DNA of 64,000 nt from Pseudorhodoferax sp. Leaf265 (lineage in GTDB: Bacteria > Pseudomonadota > Gammaproteobacteria > Burkholderiales > Burkholderiaceae_C), in NCBI RefSeq assembly GCF_001422365.1, contig NZ_LMMT01000036.1, positions 189,823-253,822 of the forward strand, read 5' to 3'. Under the pieces are notes generated by a model. That model was not told the DNA's origin, did no database searches, and saw only the letters and a program-made list of their open reading frames with translations. Each line of letters starts with the position of its first letter. Within the stretch, counting starts at the first letter, position 1. Positions 1 through 9,407 of this stretch are shown in pieces. A program made the position numbers and the translations under genes.

Positions 1-883
1 CCATGGACTCGCAGACGATGCCCCACTTGAGCGTGCCCAGCATCTCCCACCAGCGCAGCCGCGCGGCGTCGAGCCGGCCACCGGCCTCCACGTAGCCCGC
101 GCAGAGCGCCTCGCGCGTGCCGAAGCCGCCCACGGGCAGCGCCTTGCCGCCGCCGAAGCGCCAGGAGCGCACGCAGATCCAGCCCAGGTCTTCCATGGGA
201 TCGCCCAGGTGCGCCAGCTCCCAGTCGAGCACGCCGCACAGGCCGTCGGCATCGACCATCAGGTTGCCGTTGCGGAAGTCGCCATGCACGAGCACGGGCC
301 GGTCCACATCGGCGGGCGCATGGCGCGCCAGCCATTGCAGCGCCAGCGCGAACACCGGCCGCACCGTGCCATGGCTGCGGTGCAGGCCGGCCTGGAAATC
401 CAGCTCGGCACGCGCGCAGGCCGTGCGCAGATGGGGCAATTGCGCGGTCGCCAGGCCGTGGATGCGTGCCATGGCCGCGCCGCACTGCCGCGCCAGCACG
501 CTGCGGGCACCGGCCAGCGCCGGGTCACGCACGATGCGCCGGCCCAGCGTCTCGCCTTCCAGGCGGTCCATCACGAAGCCATCGCCGGCACCGTCCTCGG
601 GCCGCAACACACGGCGCACGGCCGGCACCGGCACGCCGGCGCCATGTGCCGCGGTGATGAGCGCCGCCTCGTTGGCCAGGCCCGCGGAGCCATGGTTGCG
701 CCCGTGTTCCGCGGTGGCCGCGCGGCGCAGGATCAGCGGTGTGCCGCCCACCGTGAAGGCCCAGGTCTGCTGGCTCGCACCGCCTGAGAGGCGGCGCAGT
801 TCCGCTACCGGGCCGCCCCCCCGCACCAGCCGGTCGGCCAGTGCCTGCAAGGCGTCCAGCAGCTGTTCCCGCTCATCCGGCAC
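1..883 (-). CDS. Phosphotransferase family protein (APH fold, ACAD10-like), 3' end cut by window
   Basis: This is an aminoglycoside-phosphotransferase-fold kinase of the type found beside acyl-CoA genes. It may phosphorylate a hydroxyacyl substrate, but that role is inferred. The catalytic-loop motif HGDFRNGNLM lies near residue 198 and the metal-binding LDWE near 217, followed by GDPMEDLGW. A GTG at 883 starts the frame VPDEREQLLD and overlaps the end of livM by 11 bases, so it is translationally coupled and last in the thiolase-livGFHM operon. The ATG at 876 lies in a different frame and gives an implausible protein. The C-terminus runs off the window at base 1. Confidence 0.8.
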   Translation of the reverse strand, partial: MPDEREQLLDALQALADRLVRGGGPVAELRRLSGGASQQTWAFTVGGTPLILRRAATAEHGRNHGSAGLANEAALITAAHGAGVPVPAVRRVLRPEDGAGDGFVMDRLEGETLGRRIVRDPALAGARSVLARQCGAAMARIHGLATAQLPHLRTACARAELDFQAGLHRSHGTVRPVFALALQWLARHAPADVDRPVLVHGDFRNGNLMVDADGLCGVLDWELAHLGDPMEDLGWICVRSWRFGGGKALPVGGFGTREALCAGYVEAGGRLDAARLRWWEMLGTLKWGIVCESM

Positions 884-1898
884 GGCCGAAGCGCGCCTGG
901 ATCTTGCGCAGCAGGCCGACCACGCCACCCGGCATGGCGAACATGAAGATGATCAGCACCACGCCGTAGACGGCCCAGGGCGCAGCCTTGGAGACCTTCT
1001 CGGCGAAGGTCGGCACGAACATGATGAAGATGGCGCCGAAGATCGCGCCGTACAGCGTGCCCACGCCGCCGACCACGATGCCCACCAGCAGCGAGATCGA
1101 CAGGAACAGCGTGAACGAATCCGGCGCGACGAACTGCACCGCGATGGCCGACAGCGCACCGCCCACGCCCGTGAACGCGGCCGACACGCCGAAGGTCATG
1201 GCCTTGTAGTGGCTGTTGTCCACGCCCATGGCCTCAGCCGCCATGGCGTGGTCGCGGATCGCACGCATGGCGCGGCCACTGCCGCTTTGCAGCAGGTTGT
1301 GGGCGATCACGAACATGATGACCGTGACCAGCAGCGAGAACAGGTAGACCCACTGGTCTTCGGTGAGCGGCAGGCCGAACGGTGCGCCCGGCTTCATGAG
1401 CACGATGCCCTGCACGCCGCCGGTCCACTGCTCCAGGTGCTTGTACTTGAGCAGCTGCGGCATGGCCACGCCCAGCGCGAAGGTGGCCAGCGCCAGGTAC
1501 AGGCCTTCGAGCTTGAGCGCAGGCCGGCCGAACAGGTAGCCCACGACCAGGCAGACCACGGCCGCCGAGGGCACCGTGAGGAAGTACGGCATGCTGGCGT
1601 GCTCCATCAGGATGCCCGTGGTGTAGGCGCCGATGGCGTAGAAGGCGCCGTGGCCCAGCGAGATCTGGCCGTTGTAGCCGGTCAGGATGTTCAGGCCCAG
1701 CAGCGCGATCGCGTACGACAGCACCATAGTGGCCTGGAACAGCTGGTAGCCCTTCAGGACGAAGGTCAGCGCGATGGCGATCAGCACCAGCAGGCTGACC
1801 CAGACCAGGGTCTTGCGCGAAGCGGCCGGCCGGGACGCCGCGGCACTGGACACCGCGCCAGGGGCGATCGGCAAAGCGGAAGAGACTTGCGTGTTCAT
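873..1898 (-). CDS. livM: Branched-chain amino acid-type ABC transporter permease LivM
   Basis: This is the inner-membrane permease of a Liv-type (HAAT) ABC importer. The 341 residues contain a hydrophilic N-terminus of about 30 residues and then roughly eight to ten hydrophobic segments. The family motif NGQISLGHGAFYAIGAYT is visible near residue 75. ATG at 1898 follows the livH stop by 5 bases. The operon order thiolase-livG-livF-livH-livM-kinase suggests import of an acyl-CoA precursor such as an aromatic or alicyclic acid rather than an amino acid. That substrate assignment is inference. Confidence 0.88.
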   Translation of the reverse strand: MNTQVSSALPIAPGAVSSAAASRPAASRKTLVWVSLLVLIAIALTFVLKGYQLFQATMVLSYAIALLGLNILTGYNGQISLGHGAFYAIGAYTTGILMEHASMPYFLTVPSAAVVCLVVGYLFGRPALKLEGLYLALATFALGVAMPQLLKYKHLEQWTGGVQGIVLMKPGAPFGLPLTEDQWVYLFSLLVTVIMFVIAHNLLQSGSGRAMRAIRDHAMAAEAMGVDNSHYKAMTFGVSAAFTGVGGALSAIAVQFVAPDSFTLFLSISLLVGIVVGGVGTLYGAIFGAIFIMFVPTFAEKVSKAAPWAVYGVVLIIFMFAMPGGVVGLLRKIQARFGRAG

Positions 1899-1903
1899 GG
1901 CGT

Positions 1904-2776
1904 TCAGACCCGCGTGACGATGGTGCGGCCCATGAGGCCAGAAGGCTTGACGATCAGCACGCCGATGATCAGCACCAGCGCGACAGACAGCTTCAGTTCG
2001 GTGCCGACGACATAGGTGCCGACCAGGTTCTCCAGCACGCCCACGATGAAGCCGCCGAGCACGGCGCCCACCGGACTGTCGATGCCGCCGATCAGCGCGC
2101 CGGCGAAGGCGTAGAGCAGCACGCCCGTCATCATGTGCGGATCGAGGAACACGACCGGCGCGACCATCATGCCGGCCACGGCACCGATGGCGCCGGCCAG
2201 GCCCCAGCCCAGCATCAGCATGCGCCCCACGTTGATGCCGACCAGGCGCGAAGACACCGGGTTCTGCGCCGCCGCCCGCATGGCCAGGCCCAGCGGCGTG
2301 AAGCGGAAGAAGCTGAACAGCAAGGCCACCACGCACAGCGTGACGAAGATCGCACCGACCTCGTGCGCCGACATCATGGAACTGGCGAACCAGGCGTCCG
2401 AGGGGAAGGGGCTCGGGAACTGCTTGATCGTGTAGCCGAACAGCCAGCCCGCCACGCTGTGGAAGATCACCAGCAGCCCGATGAACACCACCACGACCGA
2501 CAGCACGGGCTTGTCGTGCATGGGCCGGATGACGGTGAACTCGACCACCGCGGCCAGGATGAAGGACAGCACCACCGTGGCCACGAACGCCACCCAGTAC
2601 GGCAGGCCGGCCTGGATCAGGCTCCAGGCGATGAAGGTGGAGAACATCGCCATCTCGCCCTGGGCGAAGTTGATGTGGTGCGTGGCCTGGTAGATCATGA
2701 CCAGGGCCAGCGCCACGCTGGCGTAGATGCCGCCGGTGGCCAGGCCCGCCAGCAGTTGGTGCAGAAATGCATCCAT
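1904..2776 (-). CDS. livH: Branched-chain amino acid-type ABC transporter permease LivH
   Basis: This is the second inner-membrane permease of the Liv-type importer and pairs with LivM. The 290-residue protein is hydrophobic throughout. Near its N-terminus it has the LivH signature GGIYASVALALVMIYQ followed by INFAQGEMAM. ATG at 2776 is preferred because GGGGGA lies 9 bases upstream. An in-frame TTG at 2785 overlaps the livF stop but has no spaced ribosome site. It is the third gene of the transporter block. Confidence 0.87.
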   Translation of the reverse strand: MDAFLHQLLAGLATGGIYASVALALVMIYQATHHINFAQGEMAMFSTFIAWSLIQAGLPYWVAFVATVVLSFILAAVVEFTVIRPMHDKPVLSVVVVFIGLLVIFHSVAGWLFGYTIKQFPSPFPSDAWFASSMMSAHEVGAIFVTLCVVALLFSFFRFTPLGLAMRAAAQNPVSSRLVGINVGRMLMLGWGLAGAIGAVAGMMVAPVVFLDPHMMTGVLLYAFAGALIGGIDSPVGAVLGGFIVGVLENLVGTYVVGTELKLSVALVLIIGVLIVKPSGLMGRTIVTRV

Positions 2777-2781
2777 GTCGC

Positions 2782-3494
<713 letters not shown>

Positions 3495-3498
<4 letters not shown>

Positions 3499-4301
3499 GC
3501 GGTCGCTCCTGCTTCCTCATCTTCACCGAGGTAGGCCCGGATCACCTCCGGATGCCGGCGCACTTCGGCCGGCGTGCCTTCGGCGATCTTCTTGCCGAAG
3601 TTCAGCGCGACGACCTTGTCCGACACGCCCATGACCAGGCTCATGTGGTGCTCCACCAGCAGCACCGTGACCTTGCGCCGGTTGCGGATGTCCAGGATCA
3701 GCGCGCCCAGGCTTTCGAGCTCCTCGTGGTTCAGGCCGCAGGCCGGCTCGTCGAGCAGCAGCAGCTGCGGTTCGGAGGCCAGCGCACGCGCGAGCTCCAC
3801 GCGCTTCTGCGTGCCGAACGGCAGGTCGGCCACGATGCGCTCGGCCACGGGGCCCAGTTCGAGGAAGTCGATCAAGTCACGCGCACGTGCCAACGCATCG
3901 GCCTCGATGCGGGCCACGCCGGGCAGCCGGAAGGCGTTGCGCAGAAAGCCTGCATGATGCTTGCTGTGGCAGCCGATCAACACGTTCTCCAGCACGGTCA
4001 TGGTCCGGAACAGCGCCAGGTTCTGGAAGGTGCGGCCGATGCCCAGGCCTGCCATCTGGTGGCGCGGCAGGCTGGCCAGCGGACGGCCCTCGAATTCGAT
4101 GCGGCCGCTGCTGAAGGTGTACAGCCGCGACAGGCAGTTGAACAGCGTGCTCTTGCCGGCGCCGTTGGGGCCGATCAGCCCGCAGATCTGGCCGCGCGCG
4201 ACGTCGAACGACACGCCGTCCAACGCCACGATGCCGCCGAAGCGCACCGTCACGCCCTCGATGTGCAGCAGGGGTTTGTCTCCACGATGGTCTTGTGCCA
4301 T
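3495..4301 (-). CDS. livG: ABC transporter ATP-binding protein LivG
   Basis: This is the ATPase partner of LivF in the Liv-type importer. Walker A GPNGAGKS sits at about 44-51 and Walker B LLLLDEPACGL near 165. The signature motif is the degenerate FGTQKR form usual in LivG. ATG at 4301 (MAQDHRGDK, 268 residues) is chosen because AAGGA lies 8 bases upstream. An in-frame extension to 4355 has no ribosome site. The gene follows the thiolase by 66 bases in the same orientation. Confidence 0.88.
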
Positions 4302-4367
4302 GCGTCGGTCCTTGGTTCTTGTGGTTCGGAACGGCGGGCACTGCTGCGCACCCACCGGGTGCGCGGC

Positions 4368-5546
4368 TCAGAGCCGTTCGATGATGGTCACGTTGGCCAT
4401 GCCGCCACCTTCGCACATGGTCTGCAGGCCGTAGCGCTTGCCGTGCGTGCCGAGTGCATGCACCAGCGTGGTCATGAGCTTGGTGCCCGAGGCGCCCAGC
4501 GGGTGGCCCAGCGCGATGGCGCCGCCGTGCACGTTCAGGCGGGCCGGGTCGGCGCCCGTGGCCTGCAGCCAGGCCAGCGGGATGGGCGCGAAGGCTTCGT
4601 TGACCTCGAACAGGTCGATGTCGGAGATCGACATGCCGGCCTTCTTGAGCGCACGCTGCGTGGCCGGGATCGGTGCTTCCAGCATGATGACCGGGTCGTG
4701 GCCCAGCACGCTCATGTGGTGGATACGGGCCAGCGGCTTCACGCCCAGGGCCTTGAGGCCGCGCTCGTTGACGACCATCACGCCGCTGGCGCCGTCGCAG
4801 ATCTGGCTGGCGCTGGCAGCCGTGCAGCGGCCGCCTTCGGCGATCAGCTTGACCGCAGCGATGCTTGCCAAAGTGGCCTCGTAGCGGATGCCTTCGTCGG
4901 CCAGGTGCTGCTCGCCGGGCTCCGTGCCGTCGGCCATGCGCACGGCCACGGGCAGGATCTCGTCCTTGAAGTGGCCGGCCTTCGTCGCCGCGATGGCGCG
5001 CTGGTGGCTCAGCAGCGCGAACGCGTCCAGCATGTCCTTGGACAGGTTGTAGTTCACCGCGATCTGCTCGGCGCCCGTGAACTGGCTGAACTGGACGCCC
5101 GGGTAGCGCTGCTGCATCGCGGGGCTCATGTAGGTGCCCAGGCCGGCCTTGGCCGCCAGGATGCCGGGCGTGCCCATGGGCACGCGCGTCATGCTTTCCA
5201 CGCCGGCGGCGATCACCACGTCCATGCTGCCGGACATCACGGCCTGGGCCGCGAAGTGCAGCGCCTGCTGCGAGGAGCCGCACTGGCGGTCGATCGAGGT
5301 GCCGGGCACGGACTCGGGCAGGCGCGAGGCCAGCACCGCGTTGCGCGCGACGTTGGTGGACTGCTCGCCGGCCTGGCCCACGCAGCCCATGATCACGTCT
5401 TCCACCAGCGCCGGGTCGGCGCCGGTGCGGGCCACCAGCGCGTCCAGCACCTGGGCGGCCAGGTCGGCGGGGTGCCAGCCGGCCAGCCGGCCGTTGCGGC
5501 GGCCACCGGCGGTGCGGGTGGCTGCGACGATGAATGCTTCTGCCAT
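4368..5546 (-). CDS. Acetyl-CoA C-acyltransferase (thiolase)
   Basis: This enzyme cleaves 3-ketoacyl-CoA with CoA, the last step of a beta-oxidation round. The 392 residues are of normal length. The nucleophilic cysteine is Cys89 in DRQCGSSQQAL. NVHGGAIALGHPLGASG carries the histidine, and Cys378 lies in MCEGGGM. ATG at 5546 has AAGGAG well placed upstream. It is the first gene before livGFHM, which ties transport to thiolytic catabolism. A predicted activator site at 5611-5626 lies about 70 bases upstream, inside the end of the neighbouring CoA-transferase gene. Confidence 0.92.
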   Translation of the reverse strand: MAEAFIVAATRTAGGRRNGRLAGWHPADLAAQVLDALVARTGADPALVEDVIMGCVGQAGEQSTNVARNAVLASRLPESVPGTSIDRQCGSSQQALHFAAQAVMSGSMDVVIAAGVESMTRVPMGTPGILAAKAGLGTYMSPAMQQRYPGVQFSQFTGAEQIAVNYNLSKDMLDAFALLSHQRAIAATKAGHFKDEILPVAVRMADGTEPGEQHLADEGIRYEATLASIAAVKLIAEGGRCTAASASQICDGASGVMVVNERGLKALGVKPLARIHHMSVLGHDPVIMLEAPIPATQRALKKAGMSISDIDLFEVNEAFAPIPLAWLQATGADPARLNVHGGAIALGHPLGASGTKLMTTLVHALGTHGKRYGLQTMCEGGGMANVTIIERL

Positions 5547-5582
5547 GCGAATGTCTCCTTAGCGATCAGGTGGCTGGGCGGG

Positions 5583-5626
5583 ATGTTCGCGGCGGTGCCT
5601 CAGCGGGGCGTCGTCGGAACGGACGA
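5583..5626 (-). promoter_or_regulatory. Predicted activator operator plus -10 for the thiolase-liv operon
   Basis: The palindrome TCGTCG-GAAC-GGACGA occupies 5611-5626. Read toward the thiolase, 22 bases separate it from the hexamer GAACAT (5588-5583). It matches the spacing seen at the other copies in this island. Unlike those copies it lies inside the last codons of the upstream CoA-transferase gene. Confidence 0.6.
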
Positions 5627-6826
5627 TTTTCCAAACACGGGCGCGGGGCCCAGCACGCCGGCCTCGCGCCAGGCATTTTGCTGCGCTGCGTCGTGGCCCA
5701 GCTCGGCCAGCACGTCGGCCGCGTGCTGGCCCAGGTGCGGCGCCGGGCCAGGGTGGGCGGCCGGCGTGCCGTTGAACTGCGCGGGCGAGCGCGGCAGCCG
5801 CACGCGGCCCAGTTCGCCGTGGTCCACCTCGACCAGCGTGCCGTTGTGCCGCACCTGCGGGTCGACCAGCACCTCGTGGCGCTCGTTCACGCGGCCCACC
5901 GGGCAGTTCTGCGTGCGCATGCGTTCCAGCATGGTGGCGGTGTCGATGGCGGCAGCGCAGGGATCGAGCTCCTCGCGCAGCGCGGCCGCATGGCGGAAGC
6001 GGCTGTCCACGCTCGCGAAGCGCGGGTCCTTGGCGAGTTCGGGCCGGCCGAAGCCGGCGCACAGGGCAGCGAACTCGACCGGCTGCGGGCCCGAGGCCAC
6101 GGCGTAGCCGTCGGCGGTCTTCCAGGGCTTCTGGCTCACGCCGAACTCGGGCGAGGCCGGCGGCGCGTCGTCGAGCCACAGGTGGTTGTACATGGCGTCC
6201 GGCCACTGGAACGAGATGGCCGCATCCAGCATGGCCAGTTCCACCCACTGGCCCTGGCCCGTGCGCGCGCGGGCCAGCAGCGCCGCACAGATGGCCTGGG
6301 CAGCCGTCAGCGCGGTGAGCTTGTCGCACAGCGCGGCGGCCAGCACCTGCGGCTCGCCGCTGATCTGGTTGCGGTGCGAGGCGCTGATGCCCGAGACGGC
6401 CTGGATCACGGCGTCGTAGGCGCGCTCGCCAGCGTTCGGGCCGGTCTGGCCGAAGCCGCTGATCGACAGGTAGACCAGGCGCGGGTTCAGCGCCAGCAGT
6501 GCTGCGTGGCCCAGCCCCAGGCGGTCCATCGCGCCGGGGCGGAAGTTTTCGATCAGCACGTCGGCGCGCTGCGCCAGTTCGCGCACGATCTGCTGCGCGG
6601 CCGGCTGCTTGAGGTCCAGCACCAGCGAGCGCTTGCCGCGGTTGGCGGCCAGGAACATGGCCGAGATGTCGGCCTTGCGCGGGCCGATGCGGCGCGAGGT
6701 GTCGCCGTCCGGCGATTCGATCTTGACCACGTCGGCGCCCTGATCGGCCAGCATGCCGGCCGCGATGGGGCCGGACAACACAGCCGACAGGTCCAGCACG
6801 CGGATGCCCTCCAGGGGTCCTGCCAT
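5600..6826 (-). CDS. Class III CoA-transferase (CaiB/BaiF family)
   Basis: This enzyme probably moves CoA between an acyl-CoA and a free carboxylic acid, or activates a pathway acid. The donor and acceptor are unknown. The 408 residues begin MAGPLEGIRVLDLS, the usual family N-terminus, and contain IENFRPGAMDRLGLG near 92-106. The aspartate of VELAMLDAA at about 201 aligns with the catalytic Asp169 of formyl-CoA transferase. ATG at 6826 follows AGGAGA. The gene is upstream of the thiolase-liv operon in the same orientation and contains that operon's predicted operator in its 3' end. Confidence 0.88.
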   Translation of the reverse strand: MAGPLEGIRVLDLSAVLSGPIAAGMLADQGADVVKIESPDGDTSRRIGPRKADISAMFLAANRGKRSLVLDLKQPAAQQIVRELAQRADVLIENFRPGAMDRLGLGHAALLALNPRLVYLSISGFGQTGPNAGERAYDAVIQAVSGISASHRNQISGEPQVLAAALCDKLTALTAAQAICAALLARARTGQGQWVELAMLDAAISFQWPDAMYNHLWLDDAPPASPEFGVSQKPWKTADGYAVASGPQPVEFAALCAGFGRPELAKDPRFASVDSRFRHAAALREELDPCAAAIDTATMLERMRTQNCPVGRVNERHEVLVDPQVRHNGTLVEVDHGELGRVRLPRSPAQFNGTPAAHPGPAPHLGQHAADVLAELGHDAAQQNAWREAGVLGPAPVFGKSSVPTTPR

Positions 6827-6952
6827 GTCCTTGTCTCCTGTTGGTGGGGGCCGGCGGGGCGCGCCGGCCAGCCAGGACTATCGCCGCGCCGGCCGCGCGC
6901 GGCCATGGCGGAATCGTCCAAGCATGTTGGCACAAAGCGCCACAGCGACCCT

Positions 6953-6981
6953 CTTGAAACGCCACGCGGCGACCCCTACAT
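6953..6981 (+). promoter_or_regulatory. Sigma-32 (RpoH) heat-shock promoter of the hsp20 pair
   Basis: CTTGAAA at 6953-6959 and CCCCTACAT at 6973-6981 are separated by 13 bases. This is close to the RpoH consensus CTTGAAA-N11-16-CCCCATNT. Transcription would start near 6988, about 58 bases before the first hsp20 ATG. Confidence 0.75.
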
Positions 6982-6993
6982 CGTCACCGGAAG

Positions 6994-7039
6994 CGCCGGA
7001 GGACGCCTCCGGCGTTCCATCCGTTTCATCCCATGGAGG
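6994..7039 (+). promoter_or_regulatory. Structured 5' leader of hsp20, candidate RNA thermometer
   Basis: A perfect 9-bp stem pairs 6994-7002 with 7006-7014 around a 3-base loop, containing GGAGG and CCTCC. A second, weaker helix can pair TTCCAT (7015-7020) with ATGGAG (7033-7038), covering much of the Shine-Dalgarno GGAGG at 7035-7039. The CCTCC strand could alternatively pair with the Shine-Dalgarno itself. Two hairpins with the last one masking the ribosome site is the layout of known small-heat-shock RNA thermometers. The function here is inferred. Confidence 0.45.
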
Positions 7040-7045
7040 TTTCGC

Positions 7046-7483
7046 ATGTACCGATCACTCTTTCCCCGCGACATGGTCGCCGAGATGGATCGCCTGCAGC
7101 GCGAGATGCAGCAGGCCTTCGATCTGTCCCCCAGCATCCGCGGCTTGGCCCGCAACGGCTACCCGGCCCTGAACGTGGGTGGCACGCCCAGTGCCATCGA
7201 GATCTACGCGTTCGCGCCAGGGCTGGAACCGGCATCGCTCGAGGTCCACCTCGAACGCGGCCTGCTCAGCATCGCCGGCGAGCGCAAGAGCAGTCTGCCG
7301 CAGGCCGACAGCAAGGCGGCCGTGCACATCAACGAACGCTTCGCGGGCCGGTTCCGGCGCGCACTGAGCATGCCCGAGGACGCCGACCCGGACGGCGTGG
7401 AAGCCCGCCTGCGCGACGGCGTGCTGCACATCACCGTGCGCCGCAAGGCCTCGGCCCAGCCGCGCCGCATCGCCGTGCAATGA
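7046..7483 (+). CDS. Small heat shock protein, Hsp20/alpha-crystallin family (first copy)
   Basis: This ATP-independent holdase chaperone acts in the cytoplasm to bind unfolding proteins. The 145 residues carry an alpha-crystallin domain from about residue 40 to the end. It has the expected pattern of beta strands, and DGVEARLRDGVLHITVRR near the C-terminus matches the family LxNGVLxI region. ATG at 7046 follows GGAGG at 7035-7039. It is the first gene of a two-gene heat-shock unit behind an RpoH-type promoter and is divergent from the CoA-transferase. Confidence 0.88.
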   Translation: MYRSLFPRDMVAEMDRLQREMQQAFDLSPSIRGLARNGYPALNVGGTPSAIEIYAFAPGLEPASLEVHLERGLLSIAGERKSSLPQADSKAAVHINERFAGRFRRALSMPEDADPDGVEARLRDGVLHITVRRKASAQPRRIAVQ

Positions 7484-7509
7484 ACCCGCAGCCACCAAGG
7501 AGCAACACC

Positions 7510-7905
7510 ATGGACAAGCAACACGAGGTACAGAAGACCGGCGCGGCACGCGACGCCGGTGCGCGCTATGCGTCGGACGCACTCACGCCCCCGGTGGACG
7601 TGATCGAGGACGCGGGCGGCATCACGCTGTATGCCGACCTGCCCGGTGTCACGCGCGACAAGCTGCAGCTGCAGGTGGAGGCCGATACGCTGACCATCGA
7701 GGCCGAGAGCGGCCTGGCCGTGCCGCCCGACCTGGTCTCCAGCCACACCGAGGTGGGCCTGGCGCGCTTTCGCCGCGCCTTCACGCTCAGCAAGGAGCTG
7801 GACTCCGAGAAGGTCTCGGCCGAGCTGGCCAATGGCGTGCTGACGCTGCGCATCCCCAAGGCGGCGCACGCGCAGCCGCGCCGCATCGAGGTGCAGGTGC
7901 AGTGA
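7510..7905 (+). CDS. Small heat shock protein, Hsp20/alpha-crystallin family (second copy)
   Basis: This is a second small heat-shock holdase of 131 residues, starting 26 bases after the first. An alpha-crystallin domain begins near PPVDVIEDAGGITLYADLPG (about 27-46) and ends with ANGVLTLRIPK. Both copies end in a similar basic tail (QPRRIAVQ and QPRRIEVQVQ), so they look like diverged tandem paralogues. CAAGGAG lies upstream of ATG 7510. They may co-assemble, as IbpA/IbpB do; this is inferred. Confidence 0.88.
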   Translation: MDKQHEVQKTGAARDAGARYASDALTPPVDVIEDAGGITLYADLPGVTRDKLQLQVEADTLTIEAESGLAVPPDLVSSHTEVGLARFRRAFTLSKELDSEKVSAELANGVLTLRIPKAAHAQPRRIEVQVQ

Positions 7906-8112
7906 ATGGCGCGCGGCGGCCGCACCGGCCGCCGCGCAGCGCCCAGCTCCCCACTGGAACGACAGGCCGAACCTGCGCGTGCACGGCAGGTCACGCCTGT
8001 AGCAATCGCCTCGAGCGCACCTCCAGCCGATCATGGCCGAAGCGCCCGAACCCGGTGGCCGGGAGGACCACCACCGATCAGGGGAAACCCGGTGTCGCAC
8101 AGGCGCCCCGGC

Positions 8113-8156
8113 TCGTCGGAACGGACGATGCCGCTGCGGGCGCGGCACGGCAGGAT
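8113..8156 (+). promoter_or_regulatory. Predicted activator operator plus -10 for binding protein-ADH-ACAD operon
   Basis: TCGTCG-GAAC-GGACGA at 8113-8128 is followed after 22 bases by CAGGAT at 8151-8156. The centre of the palindrome is about 65 bases before the ATG at 8186. No -35 hexamer is apparent. Confidence 0.62.
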
Positions 8157-8185
8157 GCCCGCTCCACCAACACGGGGAGACAAAA

Positions 8186-9406
8186 ATGCAGAACAGGACA
8201 TCCATCCTGGCGCTGGCGCTGTCCGGCGCCATCGCCTTGTGGTCCGGCAACGCCGCCGCGCAGCCCAGGCCGGCGCCCGTCAAGATCGGCGTGCTGACCG
8301 ACCTGACCTCGATCTACGCGGCCATCGGCGGCAAGGGCCTGGTCGACGCCACGCGCATGGCCATCGAGGACTTCGGCGGCAGCGTGCTGGGCGCGCCCAT
8401 CGAAATGGTCTTCGCCGACACGCAGAACAAGGCCGACGTGGCGGCCTCCAAGGCGCGCGAGTGGTTCGACACCCAGGGCGTGGACATGGTCACCGACCTG
8501 CCCTCCTCGGGCCTGGCGCTGGCCGTGAGCAAGCTCGGCGAGGAGAAGAAGAAGATCGTCATCGTGACCAGCGCCGCCACCTCGGAGCTGACCGGCAAGA
8601 GCTGCACGCCCTACACCGTGCACTGGACCTACGACACCTATGCGCTGGCGCGCAGCACGGGCGCGGCGGCCGTGAAGGCCGGCGGCGACAGCTGGTTCTT
8701 CCTGTCGGCCGACTACGCCTTCGGCCAGGCCATGGAGAAGGACACCACCGACGTGATCAACGAGATGGGCGGCAAGGTGCTGGGCAGCGCCAAGCACCCG
8801 CTCGGCGCCTCGGACTTCGCCTCCTTCCTGCTGCAGGCGCAGAGCTCCAAGGCCAAGATCATCGGCCTGGCCAACGGCGGCGGCGACACCATCAACTCGA
8901 TCAAGGCCGCGAGCCAGTTCGGCATCGTGCAAGGCGGCCAGAAGATTGCGGCGCTGCTGGCCTTTTTGACCGACGTGAAGGCCATCGGCCTGCGCCAGGC
9001 CCAGGGCCTGCTGCTGACAGAGGCCTTCTACTGGGACCAGGACGACAAGACGCGCGCCTGGTCGCAGCGCTTTCACAAGCGCAACGGCGTGATGCCCACC
9101 ATGACCCAGGCCGGCACCTACGGCGCCGTGACGCACTACCTGAACGCCGTGAAGGCGGCCGGCACGCGCGATTCCGACAAGGTCATGGCCCAGATGCGCG
9201 CCACGCCCATCAACGACTTCATGACCGCGGGCGGCCAACTGCGCGTGGACGGCCGCGTGGTGCGCGACATGCACCTCTATCAGGTCAAGACGCCCGCAGA
9301 ATCCAAGGGCGAATGGGACCTGTACAAGGTGGTCGGCACGACACCGGGGGCCACCGCCTTCCGCCCCCTGTCCCAAAGCGAATGCCGATTGGCGAAAGGA
9401 ACTTGA
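8186..9406 (+). CDS. ABC transporter substrate-binding protein (LivK-like, type I periplasmic fold)
   Basis: This is a periplasmic ligand receptor for a Liv-type importer. The 406 residues start with a Sec signal peptide (MQNRTSILALALSGAIALWS, cleavage near NAAAQ) and continue with VKIGVLTDLTSIYAAIGGKG, typical of the family. ATG at 8186 follows GGGGAGA. An ORF extension to 8033 would bury the signal peptide. No permease is adjacent, so it probably shares LivHMGF at 873-4301. The alcohol dehydrogenase gene begins one base after its stop. Confidence 0.87.
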   Translation: MQNRTSILALALSGAIALWSGNAAAQPRPAPVKIGVLTDLTSIYAAIGGKGLVDATRMAIEDFGGSVLGAPIEMVFADTQNKADVAASKAREWFDTQGVDMVTDLPSSGLALAVSKLGEEKKKIVIVTSAATSELTGKSCTPYTVHWTYDTYALARSTGAAAVKAGGDSWFFLSADYAFGQAMEKDTTDVINEMGGKVLGSAKHPLGASDFASFLLQAQSSKAKIIGLANGGGDTINSIKAASQFGIVQGGQKIAALLAFLTDVKAIGLRQAQGLLLTEAFYWDQDDKTRAWSQRFHKRNGVMPTMTQAGTYGAVTHYLNAVKAAGTRDSDKVMAQMRATPINDFMTAGGQLRVDGRVVRDMHLYQVKTPAESKGEWDLYKVVGTTPGATAFRPLSQSECRLAKGT

Positions 9407-9407
9407 G

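Noticed and set aside
117-2015. Long plus-strand frame of 632 codons opposite livM/livH
   Set aside because: Its translation is low-complexity Arg/Ala/His-rich and mirrors the minus-strand kinase and Liv permease genes; no family is recognisable.
3552-6107. 851-codon plus-strand frame over livG, thiolase and CoA-transferase
   Set aside because: GC-driven antisense shadow of three well-supported minus-strand genes.
6914-6919. TCGTCC upstream of the CoA-transferase as a full activator site
   Set aside because: Only one half is present, and no -10 lies 22-24 bases downstream.
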